From Rhabdornis inornatus (taxonomy: Eukaryota > Chordata > Aves > Passeriformes > Rhabdornithidae): a stretch of DNA of 64,000 nt. The notes under the pieces were generated by a model. It had not been told where the DNA came from. It searched no databases and saw nothing but the letters and a program-made list of their open reading frames with translations. The stretch lies in NCBI GenBank assembly GCA_013397075.1, contig VWZS01000321.1, positions 1,760,236 through 1,824,235 on the forward strand. The letters run 5' to 3'. Numbering within the stretch: the stretch's first letter is position 1; each line of letters begins with the position of its first letter. Shown here piece after piece: positions 25,580 through 36,795 of the stretch. Made by a program: the position numbers and the translations under genes.

Positions 25580-26930
25580 CTCAAATGTAAAGAGAGGGGG
25601 AAAAAGAAGTCAGCTTTGGTCTAGCAAGAGGAACAATACGGGATGATTGCATTTTAATGCACAGAGCACAGTAACCTTGTTGATGAAATTGATAGAGTCC
25701 AGATTTCTTTTGTCCTTCCCTGCCCTCAGCTTTTCACTTTTCCTCTTGTTTCTCCCTTGGTGTTGCTCTTAGTTCTTATTCCCCACTACCTCACGCACTT
25801 TTCTTTCTATTTCACGGACTCGGTTTCCTCAGAAGTCACCCGGTAATTATGCTATTTCATGGCTCTTGGTTGGAAATGTCATCAACTTATCCCCATCCGA
25901 TCACAAATCTGTTGGACAAAAGTCCAAATTGGAATTTCTCCAGCCCATGACACAACAAAGCCCCCAATAATAAAGACAAACAGGCTGTGTGTTTTCTGTG
26001 ATGGTCTGCCTGATGCCAATGAAGATTGATGACCTCTAAGTTAACAGGAGAAGTGCCAGGTTCCCCACGAGCCGCTGAGTGAACCGAGCTCTTTGCCTTC
26101 ATATTCTCCAGGAAAAACCAACAGATCTGACTGAAGATTCAGTTCACGAATACAAGCATGAATTTCAGATTTCGCTAGCTGACTTACCACTCCAACAGCA
26201 AGATACTAAACAAAACAGCTATATCAGACTCCAAACCCATTAAGATCTGAATCCATTGATTTTTTAAAAAAAAACACCCGAGTGCTCTTAAACACGTATC
26301 GCTACATGTTTAAAACGAAGAGCTCACAGCGCAAATTCCCCCCGATCTAACACGTCATGTGCGATGCACGCAGCACCCCAAATAACGCTCTTTCCCTTAC
26401 AAAGCTACTACAGTCCAATTTCCGAATTATTTTACGTATCGGAGAAGGACCGGCTGCTGACCTACATAGGAAACGCGTTACAAAGGTCAGCCTGACTTTA
26501 AGGAGCAGGCAGCGGGTTCCCGGTGCGGCGACGCCGGTACCCCGACCCGCTGTCCCTTCGGTGCGCACGGGAACAGCCGCCCGCAGGATGCGCACACGCG
26601 GCCGCTCTCCGCGCTCCCGCAGCCGCACAACGAGTGCCCCGCTCCGGTGCAGAGCCGCGTTCCGCCGGGGCCGGGGCTGTGTCCGTGCCCGCGGAGCCGC
26701 CCGCACCGGCGGAGGGCGCGGCTGCCGCGCCCGGCACCGCGGAGCGCGGGGCAAGCGCGGCCCCGGGGGCTGCGGTCGCACCGGGAACAGCGGTGAGCCC
26801 CGACGCCCGACACTTTCAACCTTCGCTATTCCCGTGCAATGAACGGGACGCGGCATCACCCTCTGAAGTTGCCTCTCCCGGGCTCGTCCGCGCAACTCCG
26901 AGCGCCCGGCGGCGCACGGCGGGGCTGCCG
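25580..26930 (-). other. TMEFF2: TMEFF2 intron 1 (3' part)
   Basis: Runs from the exon 2 acceptor back toward the gap. A likely branch point is the GCTGAC about 30 nt before the acceptor. Sequence is AT-rich up to about 26450 and GC-rich after that as it enters the CpG island. The donor of exon 1 is not visible. Any remaining intron sequence inside the gap cannot be measured. Confidence 0.75.
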
Positions 26931-27296
26931 NNNNNNNNNNNNNNNNNNNNNNNNNNNNNNNNNNNNNNNNNNNNNNNNNNNNNNNNNNNNNNNNNNNNNN
27001 NNNNNNNNNNNNNNNNNNNNNNNNNNNNNNNNNNNNNNNNNNNNNNNNNNNNNNNNNNNNNNNNNNNNNNNNNNNNNNNNNNNNNNNNNNNNNNNNNNNN
27101 NNNNNNNNNNNNNNNNNNNNNNNNNNNNNNNNNNNNNNNNNNNNNNNNNNNNNNNNNNNNNNNNNNNNNNNNNNNNNNNNNNNNNNNNNNNNNNNNNNNN
27201 NNNNNNNNNNNNNNNNNNNNNNNNNNNNNNNNNNNNNNNNNNNNNNNNNNNNNNNNNNNNNNNNNNNNNNNNNNNNNNNNNNNNNNNNNNNNNNNN
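26931..27296 (-). other. TMEFF2: Assembly gap, probably hiding TMEFF2 exon 1
   Basis: Seen: 366 consecutive N inside very GC-rich sequence. Exon 2 begins in phase 1 with the rest of a Gly codon, so an upstream coding exon must exist. I looked on the minus strand between 25580 and 28600 for a start codon with a hydrophobic signal peptide ending in a Cys-rich segment and a phase-1 donor, and found none. In other vertebrates the coding part of exon 1 is about 170 nt, encoding the signal peptide and mature N-terminus, which would fit in the gap. Inferred: the start codon, signal peptide and donor 1 are in the gap. The true gap length is unknown, since runs of N need not equal the missing bases. 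Confidence 0.7.
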
Positions 27297-27470
27297 CTGC
27301 GGGGATGCGCCGGCCCCGACGGGGCGCGGGCCGGGCAGCGCCTCTCCGCGCCCAGACATGTGCGCGCACGGCCCCGGCCGGCGCCGAGCCGCAGGTGGCA
27401 AGCGCGCCCGCGGGCAGGGACATCCGTGACACCCTCCGCGCACACACAGCGCACACGCCCGGGCGCTGCC
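27297..27470 (-). other. TMEFF2: Probable 5' UTR of TMEFF2
   Basis: Inferred from position between the TATA-like element and the gap thought to hold the start codon. On the minus strand there are ATG triplets, for example at 27359-27357, whose frames run into the gap. If transcribed they could be upstream ORFs, but the sequence alone cannot show whether they are in the mRNA or join the main frame. No match to a protein was recognised. Confidence 0.35.
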
Positions 27471-27498
27471 GAAGTTGCCAACCGTGCGCCCCGGTGCC

Positions 27499-27507
27499 TA
27501 TATTTAA
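27499..27507 (-). promoter_or_regulatory. TMEFF2: TATA-like element upstream of exon 1
   Basis: Seen: an isolated AT-rich 9-mer, TATATTTAA on the plus strand and TTAAATATA on the minus strand, inside otherwise GC-rich sequence. Inferred: if it works for the minus strand, transcription would start roughly 25-35 nt further on, near 27470, giving a 5' UTR of a few hundred bases before a start codon in the gap. A TGACG half-CRE on the minus strand lies at 27543-27547, just upstream. CpG-island promoters often lack TATA boxes, so the match could be chance. Confidence 0.35.
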
Positions 27508-28330
27508 TCACGCGCGGCTGCGACGTTAGGAAAATAAAACGCCGTCACGGCGGTAGGGTCTGGAGCGGGCACAGGGCCGGAGAGGTGAGCAGGGGAAGAA
27601 ACGAGCACTGCGGGGAAATCAGGGAGAAGAGCGACAGGGAAGATCTTGCCCAGCCTCGGCAGGCAGCGGCCAAGGTCTTCCCGGGCTGCGGCACCATCCC
27701 CGCGACGGAGCCGGAGGAAAATGCACCATCACGCTGGCACGGAGCGCTGCTCTGCCCCCCGCACCTACGGCACGCTGGCGGAGCGCAGCCCCGGAGCAGC
27801 ATCCCGCCGCCTCCAGCCGGCGATGTGCCACGGGGCTGCGGGAGCCGCCTCCCCCGCTGCGCCCTGCGCCGCGGATCCTCCTCCCTCCTCCTATCTGGGG
27901 CTTGTTTTAGCAGGCGGCTGCCGGGACGGTCAGGTGGGGCTCCCCTCGCTCCCCCGGCGGCGGGAGCACCGCAGCAGTGTCCCACACCTCCGACCCTCCC
28001 TCCGCAGCCGGTGCTGGGAGCCGCCGGCCCCGCCGCAGGGCTCGGGGCGGCACAACTTGGCCCCCTCCTCCGCGCATCGCCGAGCCCACAGACACCCGCC
28101 AGGTAAATCCGACCCCTGGCCCCCGACCGGCGCTTAACGTGCTGCCGGCGGGATGGGCGACAAGGACGCGTTAGACTGGAGAAGAATAAAAAAAAAAGAT
28201 CGGATCGATTTCTGCAGATGGCAGCAGGGAAACGCTTTCTAAACGCGGGCGCTGGACCCCGCGGCCGCGCCTGCCGGCGGGAGCCGCCGGCGGAGCAGCA
28301 GAGCCCGGCTCTGTGCGGATGCCAGGCGCG

Positions 28331-28359
28331 CTGGGCTGGGCTGGGCTGGGCTGGGCTGG
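28331..28359 (+). repeat. CTGGG pentamer array
   Basis: Five CTGGG units in tandem followed by a partial CTGG, inside the upstream part of the CpG island. Five GGG runs (28333-35, 28338-40, 28343-45, 28348-50, 28353-55) are separated by two-base CT loops, which fits the quadruplex pattern of four or more G-triplets with short loops. The G-rich strand is the plus strand, that is, the template strand if TMEFF2 transcription extended this far. Confidence 0.9.
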
Positions 28360-28599
28360 CCCTGCTCCTCCTCCCTGCCCATGGGGCCAGCTCGGCATCC
28401 CCGAGCGCTCCGGTACCGCACGGGCGAGCCACGGGAGTGTGCGCTGCAGGCGGGAGTAGGGTACGGTTCCCTCTGGGCCTGGAGACCCTGCTGGAAGTTT
28501 GCTGTTCCCGAAAGTATGACCTCCTTTTCGACCCCTAAGCTGAGAGTCCGCACAAATCCTTACACCAGCACTACTACTTGCTATCCCTTCATATAGGGG

Positions 28600-31500
28600 C
28601 ATGGTATGCGAGAGCCAAGGAATACTTCACGCTCGGTTAATTCCCATCTAGCTTCTCCCTAAGCTCTAAGCCAGGTTTTCTTCTGCCTCTTTTCTCCCCT
28701 GTCTGCTCCCTGCTGTTATCTATATTAACCTCTTCTGCCCACCTGTACTCCAGAAGCCTTTGCTACAATTAAAGGGTATCAATTTGCACATTCCAATATC
28801 TTCTAAAGCTCTGATGAAGATCTGCACAAACCCGTGCTTACGGTTTCCTATTTACTAATCAAGACCTAAGCAGAAAGAAAATACTAATTTTTACTGCCTG
28901 CTAGTGGTTGCACTGAATCTTATCTTTCATCTTCTGTGGGTTTACAGAGCATCTGCCAGCTGAGCACCTGGTGCCAGATGAATTTTTTCCTTCCTTTTAT
29001 CTCTTTTCTGCATTTTTTCATGTTATTCAGTTTTTTCATATCATACCACATTCCTTTTGTTTCCCCGTCCCCTCTTCCTTTTCGTTTTAACTTTTTTTCT
29101 TTTTTTCCCCCCTCATATTCATTATTTCTTGTTAAAACTCAGCTCTCTGCCTGACATATCACTGAGGTGCTTAAAAATAAAAAATGTCCTGGCTGGCCAC
29201 TGGTACCACAGTCACACAGCCTCACCAGGGGAATATTCTCCTCTCCCTTCCTATCTTTTTGCTTCCCCCTTGTTTCTTCTTAGCACTTCCCTGGTTCTTC
29301 TGTGTGGTGTCACTTCTCTCCATTCCCCTGGTTGCAATTAGCAAAGCCTGCAGTTTCTATTCCCTTCTTCTTTTCCTTCACTCTCCTCCCTTCTTCCACC
29401 CCAACTTGCCTTCATTTCCACATAGCTACAGGTCATAAAGGCACTGCTGGCCTCATCTTTAGACGTGTTTAACCAGACCACATGGGGAATGGAAGTGCTA
29501 GGTCAGTCTTTGAGCAGCCAGACCCTTTCTGACGTGTCCCTCACATTTGAGGTGATCCCACAAGTGTATCTGGCACATTCACAGAGTCCCATTAAACCCA
29601 GCAGCAGAGCCCAGCTCTGGCCCTGCTGTCCCCAGGGTGCCATATAACACTGCAGCCACCGAGCTTCAGGCTCACGGCGCTGACTGGCAATTACCCTGCT
29701 TTATTTCCTGCCACTCACACAACAGGCACTGCCTGGGGAGAGGAAGAAGCCCCTTTGTTTGTGTACTGGTTCTCAGACTTTGGGATGTGGAAGTTCCACC
29801 AGAGGTCCTGTAATTGCCACAACATGATGCCTGAACTGTGAACCGCAAAGTGTCTGCAAGGCAATCTCCTTATGGCACATATCTCCTTATGGTTTTTGCT
29901 CTGACTAGCACTGATATCTTCCTTTAAAAGATTTTCATTGTTGATACAGAAACTCTACTTATAAAAACATTTTGTTAAGATTAAAAAAATACATCTGTCT
30001 GTTCCAAAAGGGACAGCTAGACCCACAAGCCCCTTTTCTCAATTACGCTCTCTAGCAATTTCTTTTGAATTAGAGAGACTGAGATACAATCATTTTTTTC
30101 ATGTAGTTCCTAGCTCCAAAGCATTCTACCCTCTTAATGCGACACTGCACACACAATCTCTCAGCAACACATTATTCCCAGCTATACTTCAACACTTAGG
30201 CTAGTTGACATCTACAGTGTTGTACTCCCTGATGTGCCCATCCTATCTCACCGCTGCACAAAAACTACTACTTGTAAACCACGCAGGCAGCTCTAGGCTG
30301 GTGTGAGGTACAAATTGCGACCAGCATCTCCTCACTGAAACACTGAGGTCATGCTACTGAGCCACCAGTGGGGTTCCTTGTGGTTACATGTTTGACTCTA
30401 ATGCCAGGTGAGCAGCAAAAATAATCACGACCTTCTTGGAAGAGCCCCTCTCGTATGTGATGAGGGCAGGCTACATCTGGAGTATTAAACCCACCTCTTG
30501 TAGAGCTTTTCTGAGGCCTGCACAGTTCTGAGATGCTTATGCTATGAGAAACAGGGTGATGGGTATATTCAAGGGCAGCTGATACCCATGCAGGTTTATC
30601 CAATACACGTGGCCATGCCATGCGTACCCGTGCTCTGAGATCAGCCCCCAGCTGACAAGCAGCTGTTGGAGGTGTTTCAGGCCCTGGATGTCTCACAGCG
30701 AGGGCAGGGTGGGTCCTGGCTGTGCACTGCACTCCTTCAGCTGGGACTGGGCAGCAGCAGCTGGCAGAGGGGGCCTGGGGCCAGACTGCACCTGATCCCA
30801 GTCCCATGTAGCCGCGTCTGTGAGTAATGCCTTCTGTTGCTGTGCTTGGCCAGCAGACGCTGTACTGGTGAGGAATTACGCAACCTCAGTTATTCATACT
30901 TGTATTGTATCTTGGCTGTGCTGCTCTTGGGAGGCTGCAGATTCCAAAAAGTTTCCTAGAACTTGGGAGAAGCCAAATGGTACAGATGAGTGTACCAAAA
31001 CCTCCTCAGCAGCACAAGCTCTGAGTACACAATACCTGTTCACTTTCTTCTCTATCTATGAAGCTATGACTATGAAGCTAACTTAATGGATCCTTATCTT
31101 TAAAACGCTTTATGTCCTGTGTCTGATGTCTCTAAAGGCCCTAGGAAAGTAACCTTGATCAAGAATGTCAGTGAAAAAAAGGTTTTTACAGTTCAGTTAA
31201 TATTCATGAACAATGTTTTCTTTGAGTCAGCACTAGAGGTGTGGGCCAATGTTCCACAGCTGCTAAGAACAAATCCCACCGAATGTACAAGGGACACTTG
31301 AGTTAGCCTCTTCCCTGTTGCCACCACATCACAGCCTGTTTATGAAACACACATTTACAGAATTGAAAAAACTCCAACCAAACCCCACTCTGCACAATTC
31401 TTGAGAGAATGAGAGCTGCACATGTGTGACCTACTGCAAGCTACCACTACTAGTTGTAGTTCCTAAGAAAAAAAAAGTGAAAAAAGTCTATTTAACCTGC

Positions 31501-34290
31501 AAGAGACTTACCCAAACATGGCCAAACAGCCAGTCCTAAAGAGAATGGAATGTGGGGGTCACCAATTTTCAATGGTAATTCTTCTTGACAGGACGTGGGT
31601 CTGATTCAAAAGATCCCACAAGAAAAAGCTTGGAAGCCCACTTGCCAGTCAAAAGATCCCAGGCAGAAGGAAAGGATGTTACCTGTTCCAGCCTATGACC
31701 AGTGAAGGACACACAACCTACATGCACTTGCTGTGTATGAAGCTGGAGTTTCTCCCCTCACCATGGAAGAATAATGCTTATTTCAGGTCTGTGTATTTTC
31801 AGGCCTGGTTTGACCAAAAGTTGGCATACTTAGCCTAGACACATGTTTCTGTCAGAAGTTTGTGACTCTGAAGCAGATTTTATGATCATCTATTTTTCAT
31901 GTGTGCAGGAAAAGCACACATGGTTTCACTCGAATGCACAGGCAGTAGGGTGCTCTTTGCCTACATGCAGTTTTACAGATTTTGCACAGCTTTCAGCTAA
32001 ATCACATATCTCCATGCAAAGTATGCCACTCTTGGATATCACATGGATTTTTAATGCTCTGAGGGATCCTTTGGGTCTATAAACAACAAGTAGATTACAT
32101 TCATCTACATCATGGCAGACTTTTTTTCTCCCCCCTTGCTTTGTGAGACAAAATATGGCTCTTGTTCTTCCCTGGAACTAGTATGGAATCCAAGCACAAT
32201 TCATGTCCAATTATGAGAAAACCATGCCATATTTTTCATTGTAATTAACTGCTTCAGAGCAAGACTTCTCATGTATAAAGCTGAAGAAAGGTCTCAGCTT
32301 TGCCTGAAAGACAACTTGCCTTTCAGCAATGTCTCACACTTCGAGTTTTGACTGAAACATTCCACTGCTTTGGTGACCTGTTATGCCAAAAAAGCTGCCT
32401 TGTGTTACACTTTGCTTTCAACTGAATTTGCCGGCACATGCCACGGGACAGAACAAAGTATTGCAATTTATACTGGAACACTATTTTGTTCTGCTCCACA
32501 CATGAAATTGATGTCAGGAAAAAGAGCACAAAGGGCATGGAAAACGTAAATAAATATTGTGATCCTTTTACCTTCAGTTTTAAATAGATGGATTGAAATG
32601 AATGGATCCTAAAGATTTATGAATCCATTTATAGTCCATTCTGGAGTTTTAACATTTCATGCAGCTTGTACGAGGGAGTGTATTATTTATAAAAAGTCAT
32701 GGTTATTCAGAAGTGTTTGTTTCTGAAGACCAACAAACTATCTTCAAGGGAAAAGAAGAAATTCATAACTCTGGTTTACTACCAGGGTTAGCCAACTTAA
32801 AGTCTTTTCTCATGACTGATTTACAAAGACCTTTGCTCTTATGAGCACATTTGGAACACTGGACATTTTGCTACCAAGAGTAAAAATCACTTCCATTTCT
32901 CAGCAGTGCAATGGATTCAAAGAGGTAGTCGAACCTTTACTGTTGTGGAGATACTTGAGCTTTATTTTTGCAGCTGTTTTCCCAGCACAGTATTGAATGG
33001 AAATTCAGAAATAGGGCCTGCAAGGAGAAAACCCACAGCAGCTATTCACAGATATAATTTCTGTGTGACATCGGTTTCTTGGGAGAGAAGAGACAAATTT
33101 CTGTCTGATGAAATGTAACATCCATTTCTTGCTTTCATTTTCTATCTTTGGCTCTCTTGCCCAGAGTTGTTTTTAAGACAAAGGGCCTGAAAGGATTATA
33201 ATGTAAAAGTAAATGCAGCCTTAGCATACCTTTGGTCTTTATAGCTACTTCACCTCATTGGAATTGGAGTGATTGCTTTTCTTCCTAGCAGGTAATAAAT
33301 CAGCTTCAATGAAAAACAAAAACAACTCAGACATAAACCAGCATTTTCAAATGGTGTTTCTCAGTCAACTTTTAGCTTCATCGTCTGTGAAAGTGGAGCT
33401 TACAGAAGTTGCCTTCTGCTCACCTCAACTGAACACACAGTATCTTTCCACCCAGATATAATTCCTGCAAGCCACCAAGGGAAGTTCATAGTTTAACTGA
33501 ACAAATCCCAAGCAGTCTGACCTATCCCTCCTGTCTCTGCTCGGCAATGCTGTCAGCAGAAACACTTGAACTGTGTCTATCTGTAGAGCAGAGAGCCCAG
33601 CCACAGACAGATGCAGCACTGCTCATCATAGGAGCTATTTCTGGCTTGTCTCCAGCAAAGCCTTTAGGACAGGTGGATGGTGCTGCTCAGGGATAAGAGG
33701 GAGTCTCTCTGTGGTTAATAGCTCCTGATAGATTTTATTTCCATGAATTTCCCACGAACCACATGAGCATATGGCAACCAGGACGACCTGTGGCCACGAG
33801 CTTCACGAACTGAGGGAGAAGATAACTTTCCTAAACTCTGCACCTGCTAACATCATTTGATACTCCTACTTCATGCATTATGAAACAATAAACAATCATT
33901 TTGTATTCAGCACCTTGTGACAGCCCTTATCTGTAAGCCCTGCTCCGTGTCTCCTGATATATTGTTAAATCATTCTAACAGATAACATCCTGCCTGTGCT
34001 TTCCTTTTGGGTAGGGATGGAGACCTGGCACCTGTGTCCCTGCTCATGAGAGGCATCAATGGGCAGTGTAAGCACTGCATGTACTGCCAGCAGGAGTGTC
34101 CCTTCCATAGTCCTGAGAGTGTCCCTGCTCATGGCATGGGCACAGTGTGTGAACCCAGAGACACTGTTACCTGTTAAACACAAGGGTTTGGGAACTAAAG
34201 GACACTTGTATGCAGGCAAATATGGGATAAGTTCAACTGCTCTGTCGTTGTATCGTGCCAAAGTGGTGACCAGAGTCATCACTCTGCAAG
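28600..34290. other. Upstream flank, no gene seen
   Basis: After the CpG island the sequence becomes AT-rich and pyrimidine-biased. Short direct repeats occur (ATCTCCTTATGG at 29864 and 29881; TCAAAAGATCCCA at 31606 and 31649). The open frames are under about 155 codons, overlap on both strands and show no domain. No RNA gene or complete mobile element was recognised. Confidence 0.7.
28980..29140 (+). repeat. Pyrimidine-rich block
   Basis: Strongly C/T-rich plus strand with many TTTTCTTT and TTCCTTTT runs. A second, less pure block spans about 29230-29420. Apparent proteins here rich in F, S, L and P come from this composition and are not coding. Confidence 0.7.
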
Positions 34291-34412
34291 TGCAAAATGA
34301 GGATTCTTCACTAGCTAAGACATTGATGTCAAATTATATGTATAAATGGTAACATAAAAAAAAGAATAAAAGATTTGTCAAGTACATCAAGTAAAGCTCT
34401 GGAGTAATACAG
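34291..34412 (+). repeat. Direct repeat, copy 1
   Basis: A 122-nt segment that recurs at 35175-35294 in the same orientation. Shared stretches include ATTCTTCACTAGCTAA, ACATTGATGTCAAATTATAT and GATTTGTCAAGTACATCAAG. Outside an A-rich stretch near 34356-34371 the two copies differ by only a few bases. I do not recognise the element, and it has no coding potential. The boundaries begin with TG and end close to CA, which could be chance. Confidence 0.93.
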
Positions 34413-34463
34413 GTGGTGTGGTCCTGTGTGCTACTCAGTGAGAGCCTGGTGGACAGCCTTCAG

Positions 34464-34482
34464 CTGACCTGTCTCAGGTCAG
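34464..34482. repeat. 8-bp hairpin with everted AGGTCA half-sites
   Basis: CTGACCTG and CAGGTCAG flank TCT. The arms contain TGACCT and AGGTCA, spaced by five bases, an everted arrangement of nuclear-receptor half-sites. Located between the two copies of the 120-nt repeat. Binding is not shown. Confidence 0.75.
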
Positions 34483-34642
34483 AGAGTGAAGGGTCACGGG
34501 AGCATTTCCAGCTGTCCTTGGGAGTGAAGCATCAATGAAATTTAAGTATAACAGACAAACCACTAAGGCTCCTGAAGGATTTGTGTAAGAAGGATTTGCA
34601 CCTGGATCAGAAGTCAAAATCCTTAGAAATTTTTGCATGCAT

Positions 34643-34658
34643 ACACACACACACACAC
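34643..34658 (+). repeat. (AC)n microsatellite
   Basis: A short AC dinucleotide run between GCATGCAT and ACACATGCATG, so it is flanked by near-palindromic ATGCATG cores. Confidence 0.85.
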
Positions 34659-35174
34659 TCATACCTACACACATGCATGAAACATAATGCTTTAGATATT
34701 ATGAAATCAGATTCCACATCTGAGAAGGGAGAGGCCTAGAAGAGCAACAGTGTTGTAAAACATCATTTGTCACTTTTCATCTCTGGATCTGAAAGGGATG
34801 CTTTGGCAATACTGACATTGTACACAACAGGCTACCAACTGCAAGCACAGAGATGGTGGTCTAAACAAAATGAATAGTGCTTCCCATTTAATGTGTGGCA
34901 CCAATACTTAGGTAGAGTTTCTTAGCAAGCCACACTAATCTCCTATCTGATTTGCAAGCTATCACACATGTATTTAACTTTACCTTAAATGAAACAAAAC
35001 AGCAATACAGTGAAGTGTTGTTGAAACCTGAAAACAGTTCACTCCACATAATTAAATTTTAATTCAAAATGTCATTGCTTGTGTATGACAGAAACATTTT
35101 TTATGATCAGTCAGACAATTTCTACATAATAGTTACCTTTATTTGAAGGCATATTGACTCAAAACAGTAAAAAA

Positions 35175-35294
35175 TGCAAATAAAGATTCTTCACTAGCTA
35201 AAACATTGATGTCAAATTATATATATAAATGGTAACATAAAAGAAAAAAAAAAGATTTGTCAAGTACATCAAGTAAAGCTCTGGAATAATACAG
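35175..35294 (+). repeat. Direct repeat, copy 2
   Basis: Second copy of the 120-nt unit, 884 bases after the first. About 760 bases between the copies are not repeated. In the confidently aligned part, all five substitutions are G in copy 1 and A in copy 2. Length differences are limited to one A near the start and the internal A-rich tract. The pair could be a local duplication, two insertions of an unclassified short element, or terminal repeats of a small element. Confidence 0.93.
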
Positions 35295-36740
35295 AACTCC
35301 TTGCTGCCTTAACCAGAAAGTTTAATAGCTTCCATTTAAAGAAACAGGAATTAAAGGCAGAGTGCAGTCCTAAGTACCACTCCCATCTACTCTGAAAATG
35401 GTGGCAGAGTAATTTTTCATAGGTCTGTGACACACAGAGAGAAAGCATCCCGGGTATTTGCTGCCCAACACATGAAAAGTGGATTTTGCATCTAATACTG
35501 GGAGACCCAAACTGAAGGTGAGCGAGATACCTCTGCACTTGTGATATCCACAAAGTCGCTCATCCCTGTCCACAGCCTCTCAGCTGTGTTTTCCTCTGCT
35601 GGTGATCCGTGTCTTTGCTGATCCCTCTCTGCTCCCAGCCCCTGTGCTGTGGGGTTTCCAGGCTCAGCACACACCCTGCTATCCCACCTTCCCACACCTC
35701 TGGGAGAAGTGGGACCCTCTGGCACAAGTTGTCTTGGCTCAGTGTCCACCCTTCTCCTGCTGCTGCAGCCCTGTTAGAGGATCTCAATCCCAGAGCTTGG
35801 TGGGGGCACGAGGATAGGACTGGCAAAGGCTTTGGCTTCCCATGGAAACAGCTTCATCATTTATTTTTTCTTTACTTCCTAAAACTTGCCCCAACTTTGG
35901 TGCAAGGCAATCACCATTAAACTCGTGCAGGAGAAATACACAGCAATTATGAGAAATTCTCTGCAATCCCCTGTCCTGCATCAGCCACTGTCTCACTGCA
36001 GGCTGCAGACAGGGAACGGAGGAGTCTGGAGCAAGAAGGACTCCAAGAGAGCCCCTGCAGCTGATTTATGAGCTTAGACCTCTCTGAAATGGTTCTTATT
36101 TCCATCCTAGCAGGGAGATGTAAAATCTGCTGCGTGCCAGCTCTGTGAAGTGAGCAGGGTGTGTGGATGTGCAATATAACAGAGGAGGTGCCAGTAGATG
36201 GCTCTCAAGATATGAGGCCTATGGCTTTCACAGGGCTCAGCCACCTTCCTAGGGAGCAATGCTGCTGCTGCATGCCACTCAAACTGTATCTTGGGACAGG
36301 ACAGGGATGGCAGGGAACTGTGGCATCTTCTCCCCAGACATGACTAAAAATAGCAAAGTTCTTAGCTTTGTTATTTTCGATAATTCAAGGCAAAAATGCA
36401 CTCCTCGCTAAAGCACGTTTGAAATCTCCCTTTAATTCTTTAAGTGAGATTTAAGGGCTGTTTAAGTAGGCTGGGAAAAGCTGAGATAATGCTTTTGCAG
36501 TACCCCTGATAGCGTGCAAGAGGAGGTACTGCCAGTCCCAGAGGGGTTATGTAGTTAATAAGTCAGATTTTCTTAACTAAACAGTTGAGCTATGTCTATT
36601 TGGAGTTGATTTTCTCAAGCATACATGAACTAACAGCCCTAAGGGGAGGGGGTCCAGGAGGGATGCTCACAGTTAGAAATTCTGCAGAGGATTGAAATGA
36701 ATTTTTAGTACTGTGTAACTACAGTAGATAACATTTAATT

Positions 36741-36795
36741 GGGAGAGAAGAGAAAAGAAGAGAAGAGAGAAGAGGGAAGAGAGAAGAGAGAAGAG
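36741..36795 (+). repeat. 55-nt uninterrupted purine tract (GA-rich)
   Basis: Only G and A from 36741 to 36795, built from GAGAAG and GAAGA units. Such homopurine tracts are GA microsatellites, and those with mirror symmetry can form triplex (H-DNA). Confidence 0.95.

Larger units (their letters stand above)
26500..28500. promoter_or_regulatory. TMEFF2: CpG island / TMEFF2 promoter region
   Basis: Seen: base composition changes abruptly near 26500 from AT-rich intron to GC-rich DNA dense in CG dinucleotides, continues across the gap and fades near 28500. There are many GC-box-like runs. Known: the human TMEFF2 (HPP1/TPEF) promoter is a CpG island that is frequently hypermethylated in colorectal and other tumours. 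Inferred: this is the equivalent island, covering core promoter, 5' UTR, exon 1 and the start of intron 1. Long open frames across it on both strands are the usual result of scarce stop codons in GC-rich DNA and are not genes. Edges are estimated by eye. Confidence 0.85.

Noticed and set aside
26347..28606. Long open frames on both strands across the CpG island, some passing through the gap
   Set aside because: They are rich in Ala, Arg, Gly and Pro, overlap in many frames and exist because stop codons are rare in GC-rich DNA. N bases extend them artificially. None resembles TMEFF2 exon 1 or another protein.
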